Position numbers and translations under genes: made by a program. From Luscinia megarhynchos (Eukaryota; Chordata; Aves; Passeriformes; Turdidae), in NCBI GenBank assembly GCA_034336665.1, contig CM067592.1, positions 53,062,473-53,126,472 of the forward strand: a DNA stretch of 64,000 nt, written 5' to 3'. Of the stretch, positions 33,366 through 46,929 are shown in pieces. The notes under the pieces are model-generated. The model did no database searches. It was not told the DNA's origin and saw nothing but the letters and a program-made list of their open reading frames with translations. How positions within the stretch are numbered: the stretch's first letter is position 1; each line of letters starts with the position of its first letter.

Positions 33366-34671
33366 ATAGATTTTAATTTTATTTATAAGCTTGTCTCTAA
33401 CAGTCTTTCTGTAAGAGGTGTATCTTCTGAGATTTTGCTATTAAAATCACTGGCCATCTATAGAATATTGTGCTGAATTTATGACCTTTTGTCATTATAA
33501 TGTTCATGGAATTGCTTTTACTAGTCCTACATTAATATAATCTGAGTAATATAGGGAATATGTAGGAAGGGTTACCCTATAGAGAAAGTACCCCTCCCCC
33601 CAGATTAATTATTCTCATTGTTTTCAGAGTAGAATTGAATTTAATTTGGCATCTTTTAATTAAGGGGCCAAAAAAAAGAGCTCATCTCCTTTTGAGTCAC
33701 TTCTTTTTCTCTTAGAAGCCCACTGTTTACAGTTCCTCTGAAATCTGAGGGTCACATGCCCTGCTCTTTTGCACACAGCAAAATCAGCAGCTTATGTTTA
33801 AGATGTTTTGCTTCTTTTCTGAGCCTCTTGCTAGTGTACTTAGCAGAGAATGATTAAAACCTGTGCTCTGCTAGAACTGTTGCAGTGTTTAAACAAGGAA
33901 GTCTGTGTTTGTTTAAGAGAATGGGGAAATGGTTATCTTGACAGATTAGACTGAAAAAACAGGACGGCCACAGTCTAGCACAGATGTCCAAATTTGCCAC
34001 TTGGCTGGTTTTTTGAGGTCCTCTAAACAAAACTTGCTTGTGTGTTTGTGCTTTTGCTCTGTTTGACACCTGACTGAGGAATGTGATTAAGCACTACTGC
34101 CAGGGATTACATGTCTCTCTCGAGCAAGGGTTCACAGGGCTGAAGTTTCCTCATGTCTGCCTAACTGTGTCATAGCCTGCTATGGGAATACAAGAGAAAC
34201 ATCTCAAAATGGATTAAAGCCCTTGAAAAAAGGTTGGATTGTAATGAAACCACCGTTTTGGACAGAAATTCAGTGAACATTTTTTTGAGCTGAGTTTTCT
34301 ATCATCTCCATTCACTTAGTGACAGAATTCATGGAAGTGAGAAATACATAATTTGCCTGTGAAATATGAAACCATTTGCAAGACACATTGTAGCCTCCCA
34401 GACATAAAGAACATTTCGGTGGAGAGAAATGTTGCATCCTTAATCAGTGTGAGGTGATAATTTTCTAATACATTTTTTCTAATAATTTTTCTAATACATT
34501 ACTTCCATGATAAAAAAGCACTTCCAAAGCCACTGCCATTTAATTCCTTTAAAACATGCTTATCTGTAAATGAAGTTTTGCTTGATTTAATTAATGTTAA
34601 AAACAATAGCATGTGCTTGATAGATAAGGGCCATTTGCCCACCAGAGGAGCTCATTGCACTGATCAGGCTC

Positions 34672-34687
34672 GTGTGTGTGTGTGTGT
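34672..34687. repeat. GT dinucleotide microsatellite
   Basis: Eight GT units in unique sequence. Confidence 0.8.
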
Positions 34688-36739
34688 TAGGGTTTGTGTA
34701 TTCACAGAGCCACGTGAGAAGTGCTTTGATTGGTGTGCATGTTCTGTGTGTCACATACATCCTGGCCATGTACACAAATTTGGAATACACTGTAGGTCCC
34801 CAGAAATACATCATAACTCTGTCCCAGACCCCAAGAAAGCTCAGCAGTGCATGGAACCTGACAGTGGGGATGTATAAATAGCATTATAGCAATTGCCATT
34901 GATTCCACCCTTCAGAAGCACTCTGAGGAATTCCATCTTTATACATCTGTGTGATTACAGCAGTTTTCTGGAGCTATTAAGAGTTAATATCTCATTAGAA
35001 TGAGGAAACTCTTTTTTTTTTGAGAAATTACTGGAGATATGTTGATAGGTCATTCAGATTCCTATTAGCACAATGATGTTGGACAGACATTTCAGAAGCA
35101 TCTGTGGCAGAGCTATTCATGCAAATCTTCTGTCTTTTTTTCAGGCTATCCTGTATCTAGATTCAAGTAGTGTTTTACCAAGATTAAAGATATGGCCTAA
35201 CATAACTATGAAGCCCCTGGTAAACACATAATACATGATGAATGTAAAATGCATGATAAATATGAAAACTAAACTTCTTTGGGATTCAAATTTCCCTGTA
35301 AGGAACCTGTAAGCAATTTAATTTTATGACCTATAGACTTGTTCCAGGGCTTTGATTTCCTGATTTTTGGTTTTTTTTCCAAATCTTGAGCTTGAAAGTA
35401 GTTCTGAAGTTATGTGCCAAACATGCTGTGAGAGCAGAGATGAGTAAACTGCTTATGGTAGAAATTTTGGCTTGAAACCTCTGACTTGCCACAAGGTGCT
35501 TAAAAAGTCTCTGAATTTTTATTTTGTGTCTGTGCAAGTGTGAAAGCAGGGATTCTTCACCAAAGCAGAATGGGAAACTGTACTTCTTGGTTTTCTTTTT
35601 TATGCCGTGATGCAGAAATAATTCCACCACCTTTGCCTGGTGAAGAAAATGGGAATCCAGGTCAGTTCAGCTTGTTAACTGAGGCTAGGAGGTGAGTTCA
35701 TATTTAAATTCACAGAATAATGCCACAACAAATACTAAAACACACTCTATGTAACTACTTGGAAGAAGTGTTGACTGGAATAAAAACTTTACAAATGGTA
35801 TTAAGACTGATAATATAAAAAACAACTCTTTAATGAAATATTTTGGGGTCACAAATGTGACCCATTTATCATATGCACACATGATAAAATATTTCTACAA
35901 TTTTTATAAGGTGAATTAATTAGTATATCTAGCAAGTACATCCAATAGGAGATTAGTTTCCCCAATAACCCATCCTTGGGCCAGGCCCTTGGAGTTGGTC
36001 CAGGGGCTTTTCTTAGTATGTCTCTTAATTTCTGCTGTAAAATAAGATATTCTTGTCAGAAATGCTCTTCTTAAGAATAAGACTAAACAGAATTTCAAGG
36101 ATGTGTTAGTAAGGGTTAGCTTATTGTGAGAAAGGGCTAAAAATCATACAATTATGTATTAAAAATCTACAAAGGTACAAATTATGAAAAAAAATCTTTA
36201 GGCATCACCATGAGTACTGTAACTGTCAGACAAAAAAATAACAAACAATTGTAGAATAACTACATCTTCTCTGATAGGGCATTGGGAGAATAACACCAGA
36301 TGTTACCCATCTTGACTGTAGTTAAGAGACAAACTGAATCAATATATAGTTCAGCTGTGTATTACACAACAATACCAAGCATGAGTGGGAGAATTGTGGT
36401 GTTGTTAAGCTGCTGTGAAGTAGGAACAAACGTGACTGGTAGACTATGTTTGGAGAGTGACTACCAACACTTTTTGGTCAAACTAGTGTGCAGACTGAGA
36501 AGAGACTGCTCTGAGCAGAGCAGCTCCCATTCAGCTGCTCTGAGACCACTCTTCAATATATTAATCAACAACTTACATATTGAAATAGAGTACACACTCT
36601 TAAAAATATATATAGTTCCTCCCAAACTGGAATGGGATAGGAGTAGGCTGCTGAATAATCCTCACAAACTGGAAAAGTACAGTGCTAGAGGTGTGTGAAA
36701 CATGATGCATAGGTGGGGAAAATCAACTTGTACGAGTAG

Positions 36740-37140
36740 TGGTTAGGTAGTGACTCTGTAGGGGTTTATCATGGATCAAAGTGAGCAATGTCAACAATGT
36801 CATGCTCTTGTGAACACATCAACACATCCTGCTGGGATATGAAGCAGCATGGAACACATTAACTAGCAATCCCTCTCCACTGAGGGGTGGGGAGAAGCCA
36901 GCTAGCTCCGTGCCCTGCCTGTCTTTTGGCCATTTACACTTCAAGCTGTGGTCTGAGTAGGGTGAGTCCGAGGCAGAATAGGAATTGCTAGAAATGGAAG
37001 ATTTCCGTTTTGAGAGAATCTGATCAGAGGTGGAAGTCTCAGAAAAAAAAGGAAAAAACCTCCAAAATAGGAAATCAACTTTACTTCATGGCTATTATAG
37101 AAAGATTGGGAAAGCAAAGGAGGTTTACATTATTCTTTAG
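36740..37140 (+). mobile_element. Possible ancient CR1-type LINE fragment (sense)
   Basis: ATCCTGCTGGGATATGAAGCAGCATGG resembles the CR1 'complete-gggctgcat' block in sense orientation. It is followed by GGAAATTGCTAGAAATGGAAG-like and GATCAGAGGTGGAAG blocks in plausible order. It is very diverged; chance similarity is possible. Confidence 0.3.
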
Positions 37141-37312
37141 AAAGGCAGAGTGTTAAGGACTATCTTAAAGGATCTTATAAAAATTCTTGTAAGCCAAACT
37201 ACTGGTCATATAGGCCATCATATATAGCTGATTCTTGAAGCCTTGGTGAGGTGTAAGGTGTAAGCTCTGAAGGCAATTTCATGCTGAGATCCAGCTAGCA
37301 CATATGTCTACT

Positions 37313-37313
<1 letters not shown>

Positions 37314-37343
<30 letters not shown>

Positions 37344-37344
37344 T
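37314..37344. repeat. AAAT tetranucleotide microsatellite
   Basis: About seven uninterrupted AAAT units; likely polymorphic. Confidence 0.9.
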
Positions 37345-37465
37345 TTTTTACATTAATATCTCTCTACTAAAAATGTCATGGTAATAATCTACATATTCCT
37401 AAGGAGGCTTCTCAGTTTTGTATGACTCAAGCATGTGCAAACACCATGGTTACTTTAGTACACTA

Positions 37466-37501
37466 GATGATGGTGGTGATGATGATGATGATGATGATGA
37501 T
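37466..37501. repeat. GAT trinucleotide microsatellite
   Basis: Ten or so GAT units with two GGT variants near the start. It reads as poly-Asp on the + strand and poly-Ser on the other, but neither frame has coding support. Confidence 0.9.
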
Positions 37502-39398
37502 TCTCTCTTACCAGGAGGAGCATTAGTGAGAATGTTGGACATGAACTTCCTGCTTCCACTGAATCTTTTTGTTATGTCTGCAGGTGTTTGGAATTGCATG
37601 GAATGGATAGGGTGGCTTCCCTTTAGCTTGCTATGCACCTATTGGAAAAATGTTTCTGTTCTTTTCCAGTTTGTTTGGGTTTTTTAAAATTACAGTCATT
37701 TGTCACAAAGATTTATGCATGCTGAGTTCCATGGGTTTTTGTTTGCAGTCCATAATTGGACTGGATTGCTGGGTTTTGCAGCTCTTTTGAAGTTGGATGA
37801 TCTCTTAGGAAAAATATTTTACTGTTGAATTGCCCAATGGTATCTTGCAGGACCAATTAATTAAGCTTTGCTACCATTCTGTAGCATTTAGTGCTCATTG
37901 ATTTGCCATAGATACAATCCTTTTGTCATTCTGCTCTGGACACAAACAGTTCTCCACACAATCAGGTCAGGTAGGAATATCTGAACTGATTGTTCAGATT
38001 TTTCTCATCTCTTTTTCAGCTTGATAACAGAATACAAGTTGCAGGGAAAGCATAAGGCTGTGAAAGGAATATACTAATTGCGCTGGAAAAATGTGTAAAA
38101 TATTATTTGACTTGCTCAGATGTGGCTGTGGTGAACTACTGACCTTCATTGTATTTCCTGCAAGTTTTCTAAGTTAAATTAACACAGAAGGAGTAGATTA
38201 CTCCCCAGAAAGTTTAAGGAACTTCAGAATAAGCCTCCTGCTATTTCTGCACTGCTAAATTAAGGAGACCTGGGGGCCATGCTGGTCACTCAGCTTACCC
38301 ATCCATACTGACACAATGCCAGGGCTCCTTCCTCCAAGTTTTGGCCCACACCATCTGCTGGGCAAGAGATGGGCCTATACCCAAGTTGTAGGTTTGGATT
38401 TGTTTGCCTTATTGTGAATGACAGCATAATTTAGAGGAAAGAAAGTGTGCTGTTCTGTGTAGGTTGGCTAGAGAATGGCCTTGGGCACATTGAATTTACT
38501 ACCATGTCTAAGGCCATCTGTCCTGGACAGACAGGAAGGAATTAGTGTTTAATTCTAGCAAAGAGCTAGAATGTACTTCATGGTAAAGCTCACTGCAAGG
38601 CCACAGTGAAAACTGTTGTTCTCTAATTGTTCACACAGTGACGACCCTTCCAGTCCACACAAAATCCACCATCTCCCAATGTTACCAGTGCTTTTGCTGT
38701 TGAGAGCACAAGTATTCACTGGTGATAATGGCAGGAAAATGACATGGAGCTTTGTTCTTTTGTCTCCAGTACTTTTGAGCAGCACTAAAGACAAAGACAT
38801 AGAAATTATAGCTGATCTTATTTCTCAGTAATCACTAGTACACCAAAACATAGGAAGAATAGCCCAGCCAAAGTTTTCTGGCCCAGACATCCTTATAAGT
38901 TGTAAGTATGTTGTGAGTGGTGACCCTTATACAGCCACTATCCTTCAGCAAAAATAGCTGTCAGCATTGTGCTATTGGTAATAATTTTTTTTTCTTGATT
39001 AGAACATTACTAGAAACATTGACACCTAACAGAGAGAATAATACAATCTCCATGAGACTTGGGATTTAACCTTGAAAGAATACACTGCAACTGAGTGGAA
39101 ATCTGTCTGCACATCTTTCTAAGTAAATGCAGAGGAGAAACAAACAAACAAACAAAAAACCCCCAAACAGTCTGAAAATAAAAATGTCAATATAGATGTT
39201 CACATGCTCCAAGGAATGTCCAATATGTTTGCTGACAAAAATATACTTTATGGCAATAATTATGGCATATATATTGTTGATAAAGCTCCAAGGAATTAAG
39301 TTAGAAAATTTCAAATGAACTACTGAGGTAACCTCAGTCAATGCCTTGCCTATTGCTCCTAGACTGATAACAATGAATACAATATCGTGGCATGCATT

Positions 39399-39674
39399 TT
39401 ATTTAGCAGCCTCCAAAAGATCCATGATAAAAAATGAGAAAGGCATCAGAGGTGGCTGTACCAAAGCCAGCAGCATGATCAGCCAGACCAGCTCCCACTT
39501 CTTCACCCCAGGGGTGTACAAGGTGGTGACCATGGGTGGAAGAAGCAAAAAGGCCACGGGAAAGAGAAGGGAGGAGCTCGTGGTGCTGTGAGGACTGCTC
39601 ATGCATGCCACCGAGAAGGCTGCCACATAATTCATGGAGTGAGAGTCTTTTTGCTTGTTTCCAAATACACTCAA
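39399..39674 (-). other. Orphan hydrophobic open frame (not a confident gene)
   Basis: A 91-codon frame from an ATG at 39674 to a TAA at 39399-39401. It has two hydrophobic stretches long enough to span a membrane, one around LLFPVAFLLLPPMVTTLY and one around WELVWLIMLLALVQPP, and ends in DLLEAAK. An AATAAA directly overlaps the stop on this strand. The block is GC-richer than its neighbours and has more even codon-like texture than the surrounding desert. I do not recognise a family. An overlapping frame in the same strand is also open for 99 codons, so chance is a real possibility. Confidence 0.25.
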
Positions 39675-42600
39675 GTCTGTCAGTCTCCAAAGTCCAGTTC
39701 AAAATCCATGCTGTGTGTTTATCTCCGAGCTGGTGCCTTTAACAAAATAATCAGGGAGGGAGGGAAGGAGAGGTCTATTAAAAGAGAAGAGGGAGAAGCA
39801 CAAGTGGAAATGTCCTCCTGTGTTGTCTAAAACCAAGATAGGACTCAGTAAAAATAGTAGGAAAATGAAATTTTTCTCTGCATAATTAATGTTCCATTAA
39901 TTTTAAATTCTTAAATAAATATGATTCACATTGTTCATGTCTGTAGCAGTTTTGCCTCACAATGCTTCAGCACACAGGCTGCTTCATATTCCCGTAAAGA
40001 AAACCCAAACCATATGAAAATACTTAAATGACTGCACATTTTGGTATGTTATTGCCTTTTTTTGATTGACGATGTGAGATCGCACACCTCATTGCAAAGT
40101 AATGCTTTTAACTTAAATCAGTTCTAAGTGGACATGTTTTATGCATTTATGCTTGTAGTTTGAAAAAAGTGCGCCCTAAAAACAGTACTGGCTTTTAATT
40201 ATCCAGTGAGCAAGTCACGGGAGATGCTTGCATGTCTCAACCAGTGAACATTTACCTGTATTGTCATGCAACTGCTACAAGTTTAGGGCTCACAGAGCTG
40301 CTGTAGCCTTAATGAAGCAGTTAATGATGTGTGAATTATAGATCCTGACAGCCTCTTTTTAATAAAATCAACAGGATTGCATCCACAGTCTGCCATAGCT
40401 GCTAAATAATGACAATATTGTCTGCTTAACATAACGCAGCATCTTTAAGTAAAGTACCATTCTTGAATGCTTGTACTGAAAAATTCTCATCAACATAAAG
40501 AGGAATGTGAGCAATGAAGAACAAGCTGATACACATGACACCTCATTTCTTTCAGTTTGGGAAAGAAATGTGCTAGCCACAGGGAATTGGCAAATGAAGC
40601 TTCATGCAAAGCAATGTGTTCTTCATTGTTATTTAACAGCATTTCTATGAGGTCCTTCACTGAAGTAAAGAACAACAGAATGGATAATGGACTTTACCAG
40701 TCAAAAGTTTTCAGGGTGGTTTTTTTTGTTTAGTTTTGTGACATTTTTGAAAGCCTGTGGACTTTATCTTCCCAACAGCTTTCAATGAACAATTGCCTTC
40801 ACATTGTAGCTAGCTGGAATGTGATAGTTCCACACCTATATGAAAATAGGTACTATATACTATATATAAATATATATATTTCAAGAGATTTTTTTCCCAT
40901 ACATTCAGCTAATAGAAAAAGAATGATTGTTTTAAGAATGAAAGGGCTCTTCTAATTTTTATTTTTTTGTGTTGCTTTTGCTGATCAGTTTTAGAGCTAG
41001 CTAACAATTCAGAAAAAATTTTATATTCTCCTTGTGTATGTTTTCCCTAAATAATCTTTATTGCTTGGTAGATTGAAACTCAGCACAAAGGACTTTGCAA
41101 AAATCAAGGCTATGTATGTGTTACTCTTGTTTATATTTTTTTTCCACAAAGATTTCAGGCAGTTTTCTCTCACTTATTTAGCAGATACTGAAGTGCAGAA
41201 GAGGGAAAAGATCCAAGTCACAGTCACTCGTGTAATCTCTTCCTTTGCTGTCTTGGTTCAGACAATATCAGAGCAGCAAAGTAACAAAGCTAGAAAGAAA
41301 CTGACGTAAAAACCCCCTCCAACACAACCCAGCTACAAAAGAAGGAATTACCTAGCCTGTTATGAACTTGTGAGAACATTCAGGATGCAATAAACTGAGT
41401 CGGCTGGACTGAATTTACCCAAGTGAAATTTTTGTTGCCAGTAAAGAAGCTGCAGTCTGTAAAGCCTGTTGCAATTATTGTGTGCAAACAAAGCAGGATG
41501 GCTTGCTTAGGGAAGCAGAGTCAGGCATTCCCCAGAAGTTGAAATCTGCTTTCCTGCATTACTGCAGCCGTTTGTACAACAAACATTGGCCATTGCTATA
41601 CTCTTGAGCAAAATTCTTGGAAGTGCTTCCAGAATTAGCACCTTTCCACTCCTCACAGCCTTCTTTCATCTCCTGCCTCTATCCTGTGATAGACAGATGT
41701 GCACACATATTCATTCAAGCAGGTGTTTATATGTCCTTTCTTATGTGCATCTCTTAGTTTCCAGCATTTCATGCCCCACCTCTTTTCTATAATCTTTGTT
41801 CCACCCTTCTCAGTTAACACCTTGTTTAGCCACCCCAAATAATATCCTGTATCCTCTGGTCCATGCAGCATCTACAGGGAAAACGTGATTGCACATCCCC
41901 TATGACCTGGGAGACTGCCCCTGCCAGTGGATCCATTTTTCCTCCCTGATCCAATCTGTATGCATGGGGTCAAATTAGCTGCATGGAGCAGATGCTGGAG
42001 GGAAGATGGTGAAAAGAAAGGCAGACCAGCTGTTAAGACCATTAATCTTCCTACAGAAGAAAACTTTTGGATGACAGCAGGCCTTTCAATCATTTCTCTC
42101 TTTCAAAGCAAACCCAGTTTTGTACACAAGGAAACCAGTGTGGAGAGGGTGGGCATACCTCTTGGGGAAAACATTATATATCCAGTGCTCTGGATAAAGT
42201 AGAGATGGTGAAGTAGCAAAGTGCACAAGCACTTTTGGAATCATATGCATGGAAGGCTTAGAGCCTTAATACCACTCATTGTTTTTGATATTACTACAGT
42301 AACAAAAAAAACCAATAGTTGAGACTCTTTGTAAGACAAAATATCATCCTAGTAGCTACTGTGCAGCTTCTTTCTCTCGCCTCATCATTAGCATCAGTGG
42401 CAGCAAATCCTGGAAAAGCAGCAGTAGTAAAACTGCCATGGAGAGAAGTGGGAATGTGCCTGCTTGGGAGCTGCAACAGAGTAAATCTCCCTCCTGTGCA
42501 ACATGCCATTCCCTTCAGGTATCCTGAGTGGTGCCATATGCTGCCAATATTCCCATTCACAACAGTCACTTCCTTGGAGAATAAAGCACCACAGCTCCTG

Positions 42601-45600
42601 GGAAGTATGGGAAGGACACAGGTCTTGAATTAGTAGTCTCCAGCATTGGAAAATCAATAACAAATGTGAAAAAACTTAATCTGTGGACAAGATTGAAGCC
42701 AGCTTTATCTTTTTGGTGAGAAAGCAAAAAGTGCGCTGACATTTTACTTATTTAAGATTTTTTTATTTATTATTAAGATAAATATCACAAGCAATGTTAG
42801 TTTTCTTTTCTTTTAGACCACCTACCTACAAAAGAATAAGAGATCCAATCATGCAATGATCATCTGCTTCATTACCACACGAAAGAGGTTTAGAAAAGCT
42901 TAGGATAAGCAATGGGATTTGTGAGCATGTTTCTGAGTCAAACCTTAGAGATTTCTGAGGTTTGCGTACAATCCCTTGCCTTTTTCAGCAATCAGACCTT
43001 AGAGGACCTTGGAGAAATATAGGTCATTAAATGATTCAGTTCTAATCTATAATGGCTTCTACTGATACCAGCAAACCCTGTGCTTTCCATAAACCATATC
43101 TCTAAGCAGGGTTCTTTAACTGGAAAAATACTGGCCTATCCTAATTTTCCAGTGTGATTTTTTTTTTTAACAGTGGTACTTTTCTTTTGTTTCTCAGTAG
43201 TTTATGTACTCTACTATTGCAGCATTCAAGAGAAAATCATTGTTTTTTGCACTGCAGATTTCCTTAGCTGCTTCAGAGCTGGCAGTGTGACACACCTGGC
43301 TACAAAGCTGGCAGCACTTTATGATCAGAACAGAAAGAGCTAAAAGGTGAAAATCAGTAACACCCAATAAGCTCTTAAAATGCATAAGTGCTTTCATTGG
43401 TGTTTTTCAGGGTTCTGAGGAGGCCAAGCAAGTTTCATACGATTCAGGGACTTTTAAAGTGGCATCTCAGTGGCCTGCACTGCTGTTTTTGTTATAGCAC
43501 AGATCTCATTGAGGCTGGTGCTGCAGGGAGTGTAAACTGGCATGATGCCACCAAAATGAATGCAAATCTGCTGCATTTTGCATTGAGAAGCTTGCCCTGA
43601 GATAAAGCAAATTCAATTCATGCCCCATAATGACAAGGTCATGCACCACATAGAACAGCTTTTAAATTTGCTTTGAGTAAACTCAAATAAAGAAGAGCGT
43701 GTATTAAATAGAAAGAGGAAAAAAAAAAAAAAGGTAAAAAAAGCACCATTGAAAGGTTGGGTGAGTCATTCAGTCTCACCTGAGAATACATGTAGATAAA
43801 AGAGTGTAGCTTTGATGGAGGCACTAGTGAATTGGTTATGTTTTCATAATGACTTCTTTACATTATTGAATACAATGGGAACTTTAAGGCCAACTGCAAT
43901 AACAGTTTCTCATGAAAAATTAACAAAGAATTTATGGAAATGTAGCAAAAGTCCCAAAGCAATTAGCTTAGATTCCTCTGGAGTCTGAGAAAAGCCTGGA
44001 TAATTGCAGACAGAAACTGCATAAAGTGGCTATTTTCATTATCACAGGATACAGAAAGTCCATTTTCATCACAATGCGACATAATGATGTTAAAGCTAAC
44101 ATGGAGATGTGTTTAAAGAGGTTGAGGCACAGTTTACAGAATGGATTGATTTGCATGGCATTCAGATCCATATTAAAGATCCTTTGCTAAGCGATGTGGT
44201 GTTTTTTACCTGGGGTCTTCAAACCCTCTTGCAAGGTAGGAAAGTAAAATAAATTGCAGTCTCAGGAAGTTAAATGTACATTACAAGTAGAATGCACGGG
44301 AATTAATTTAACTTAACTTGAATGGAGAAAAGGGAAATTGGGATTAAAATCCATAGATAAATACAGATATGAAAGTACTCATTATATATTTATATTTATA
44401 TGCTAGTGCTACATAAATTTGAAACAGAGAATTTTTGCAGGCTAAGGCCATGTGAAAATCACCCTTAAAATCATAGGAACATTGCTGAGAGCACCTGTAA
44501 CACCCCCTCAGCCCTACTTCCTGTTTTGCCTGTGAGATCCATTGATGCATTTTATTTTATTTCAGTACTCTGCACATGGTGTGCTCTCGCAGATCTAATT
44601 ACTCCTCACATGAACTGGAAAGTCATATTCTGGTTGGATGCCCATGCTCAAATGATTTATATTACATAACACAAGCAGCCTCTCATAATCACAGATGTCC
44701 TTTGCAATGTCAGACACTTTGATCTACAGAGTATTTCTGCAAAAGACCTCCATAAATGGCTGTAGGAAAAAGTTTCCCGTTAAAGCACAGAATAATTTCT
44801 ACACTATTACACTACATCGCTGTGGCTGTTGTGTAGGTGAAGTTTGCATTGGTCTCCAAGGGGATTTTGACTGCACATTCAGGCCTTATATGCTCTCACA
44901 GCTGAGTAGCACAAATAGCATACAGTCTAGCTGTTAGGCTTGATTATAATCTTGTTCATATCAGTGTAAATCAAAGCACCCTGCCAGTGTTTTGCACCAG
45001 TGAAAGTCTGAAGTACAGATGGGCTAGTTTTTTTTCTCACTAGTTGCCAGTTTGCCTCTCTCTGAACACTGATATATATTGATATAATTTAGATCCATTT
45101 TGCAATAGACTAAACTCGATTAATGTACGTTAATGCATGATCCTTTTTTCCTCCATGAATTTTTTGCTAATCTTTTTCTCATGTGCAAGCAAGAAGGATA
45201 AATGGTTTCAGTGCTTTAATTAGCAGGGAGTTACCATCATAAATCAGAACCCATGGGTAGCTGCTTATCACCTGCATGAACACAAATGAATTTATCTACA
45301 TACCCATCTGATCAATTTTATCTGTTTTTGTGTTTCCACTGCTTTAAAAGTAAATATGCTTCTGAAAAGTTATCAATTTTATCCTATTGTAAGGTTGCAT
45401 CAACTGCTATATGAGACTGATAAGTAATAATGAGGCAATGCTTAAATATTGCAAAAGGTCGTGATTTTGTTTTCCCCCAAAGACTGCTTTACAAAATAGA
45501 AAGAAAAAGCAAAAGAAAGAAAAAGAGAAAAAACCTGCTGTAGTAAAAAAGAAAAACCCTATACAAAAATATTCCTAAAAACCTGCAATGACCAAAAGCC

Positions 45601-46880
45601 AATTTGGATTCACTGAACCAAAAGCATACTTGAAAGTGTGCTGAACAGAAAACTGACATTAAACACCCTTGGATCTGAAACTTCTGAATGGTTTAGATAC
45701 CAGTAGGTCAAATGAAGTCATTGCTCAAGGGCTAGTTTAAAACTACTTGTAACATGTTTTGATTTACAGATTATCAATTCAGCTGAGCAGCAGAGGAACA
45801 TATTCGGGGAATCGCATAAACAAATACATTCAACTGTACGGGATTAACCTAAAGTGACACATTTATTTAAAAATCTGCCTACTACTTGTCCTCATTGATT
45901 AAATGCCCTTAAGAAAGTGAGTCTGATGAAATAGAAGCCATTAAGATTCAGCACACCTCCTCCTCTCCTTTTGATGGTTGACACATTCCCTGGAGTGGGA
46001 GATTGGACGGCTGATAAGCTAACACTGAATTATAAGCACTTTGTGCAATGTCACTGGCAAATGAAAGATCTACTGTTTAGCTTGCAAAGCAACAGTGCAA
46101 GCACAAAAATATACATGGTGCAGAATTATTTCGTCTGCTGTGCTGGGAATGTAAATGAATGTATGTATATGCACCTATATACATCATGTGTGCATTTTTA
46201 TGGCAGAGACCAGCTCACAGGGCAATACAGCTTGCTTGGAGGCGAGTACCATTGATCAGGAAAACAGGAGAGTCTGTTTCAGTGTTGTCAGAAAGCCAAA
46301 CAAGTGTGATATCTCCATTGTGTGTTCTATGGGAAGATTTTTCCAAAGCCAGGTCAGGGAACAAAGAAATGGAGAAATGTCCTTCTCCCTAAGTCTCCCT
46401 GGACTCAGAAGGAGATTATGCTTGAATTTTAGCTGAAAACAGTCTAGAGATTAGGTGGAAAATGAGCTTTGGCATTTGGTATAGGTCTGCATAACCAAAC
46501 AAAGAACTACAGTATCCAGTGTTTTTTTCCAGAGCTTGGTGTGAGCTCTGTCCTCTCTGCCACAAAAAAAACTCAAACCAAAACTAAACCACATGACTGA
46601 TCTCTAAATTGTTTTAGCTTGTTGTAGTTCCAAGAATTACACAGATTTTATTTCTAGGTAGCTAACTGTGAGGTCCAACACCTGCTGTCAGCTCCTGTGT
46701 TAATACTTTACTGGTTTCTCTTGACATTGTTTATTTGGTTTGTTGTTTGACACATCTGTGGTGCTGAGCTGGTTTTGACAGCTTCACATCAGCTCACCTA
46801 CTCATCTGGGCTATTTTGGGCTCCAGATCAGCCCACTGTACTGAACAGTAAATATATATGGAGTCAAGCAGTGGGACTTT

Positions 46881-46929
46881 CACGATTATTAAGAACAGTT
46901 GTTGAGAAAAGTGTTCTTAATAATTGTAA
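46881..46929. repeat. Perfect 13-bp inverted repeat (hairpin)
   Basis: ATTATTAAGAACA (46885-46897) and TGTTCTTAATAAT (46912-46924) are exact reverse complements around a 14-base loop. On the + strand RNA the stem extends outwards by a G-U and two Watson-Crick pairs, about 16 pairs in all. It lies in unique desert sequence. Confidence 0.7.

Larger units (their letters stand above)
30341..36739. other. Intergenic desert segment
   Basis: No recognisable gene. A purine-rich tract covers about 32930-33365 and a GT microsatellite lies at 34672-34687. A 176-codon minus-strand open frame at 32280-32810 has low-complexity ends and no likeness to known proteins. The rest is AT-rich unique sequence. 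Confidence 0.7.

Noticed and set aside
37418..37687. Poly-Asp protein across the GAT repeat
   Set aside because: The Asp run is translation of the microsatellite; flanks show no coding texture.
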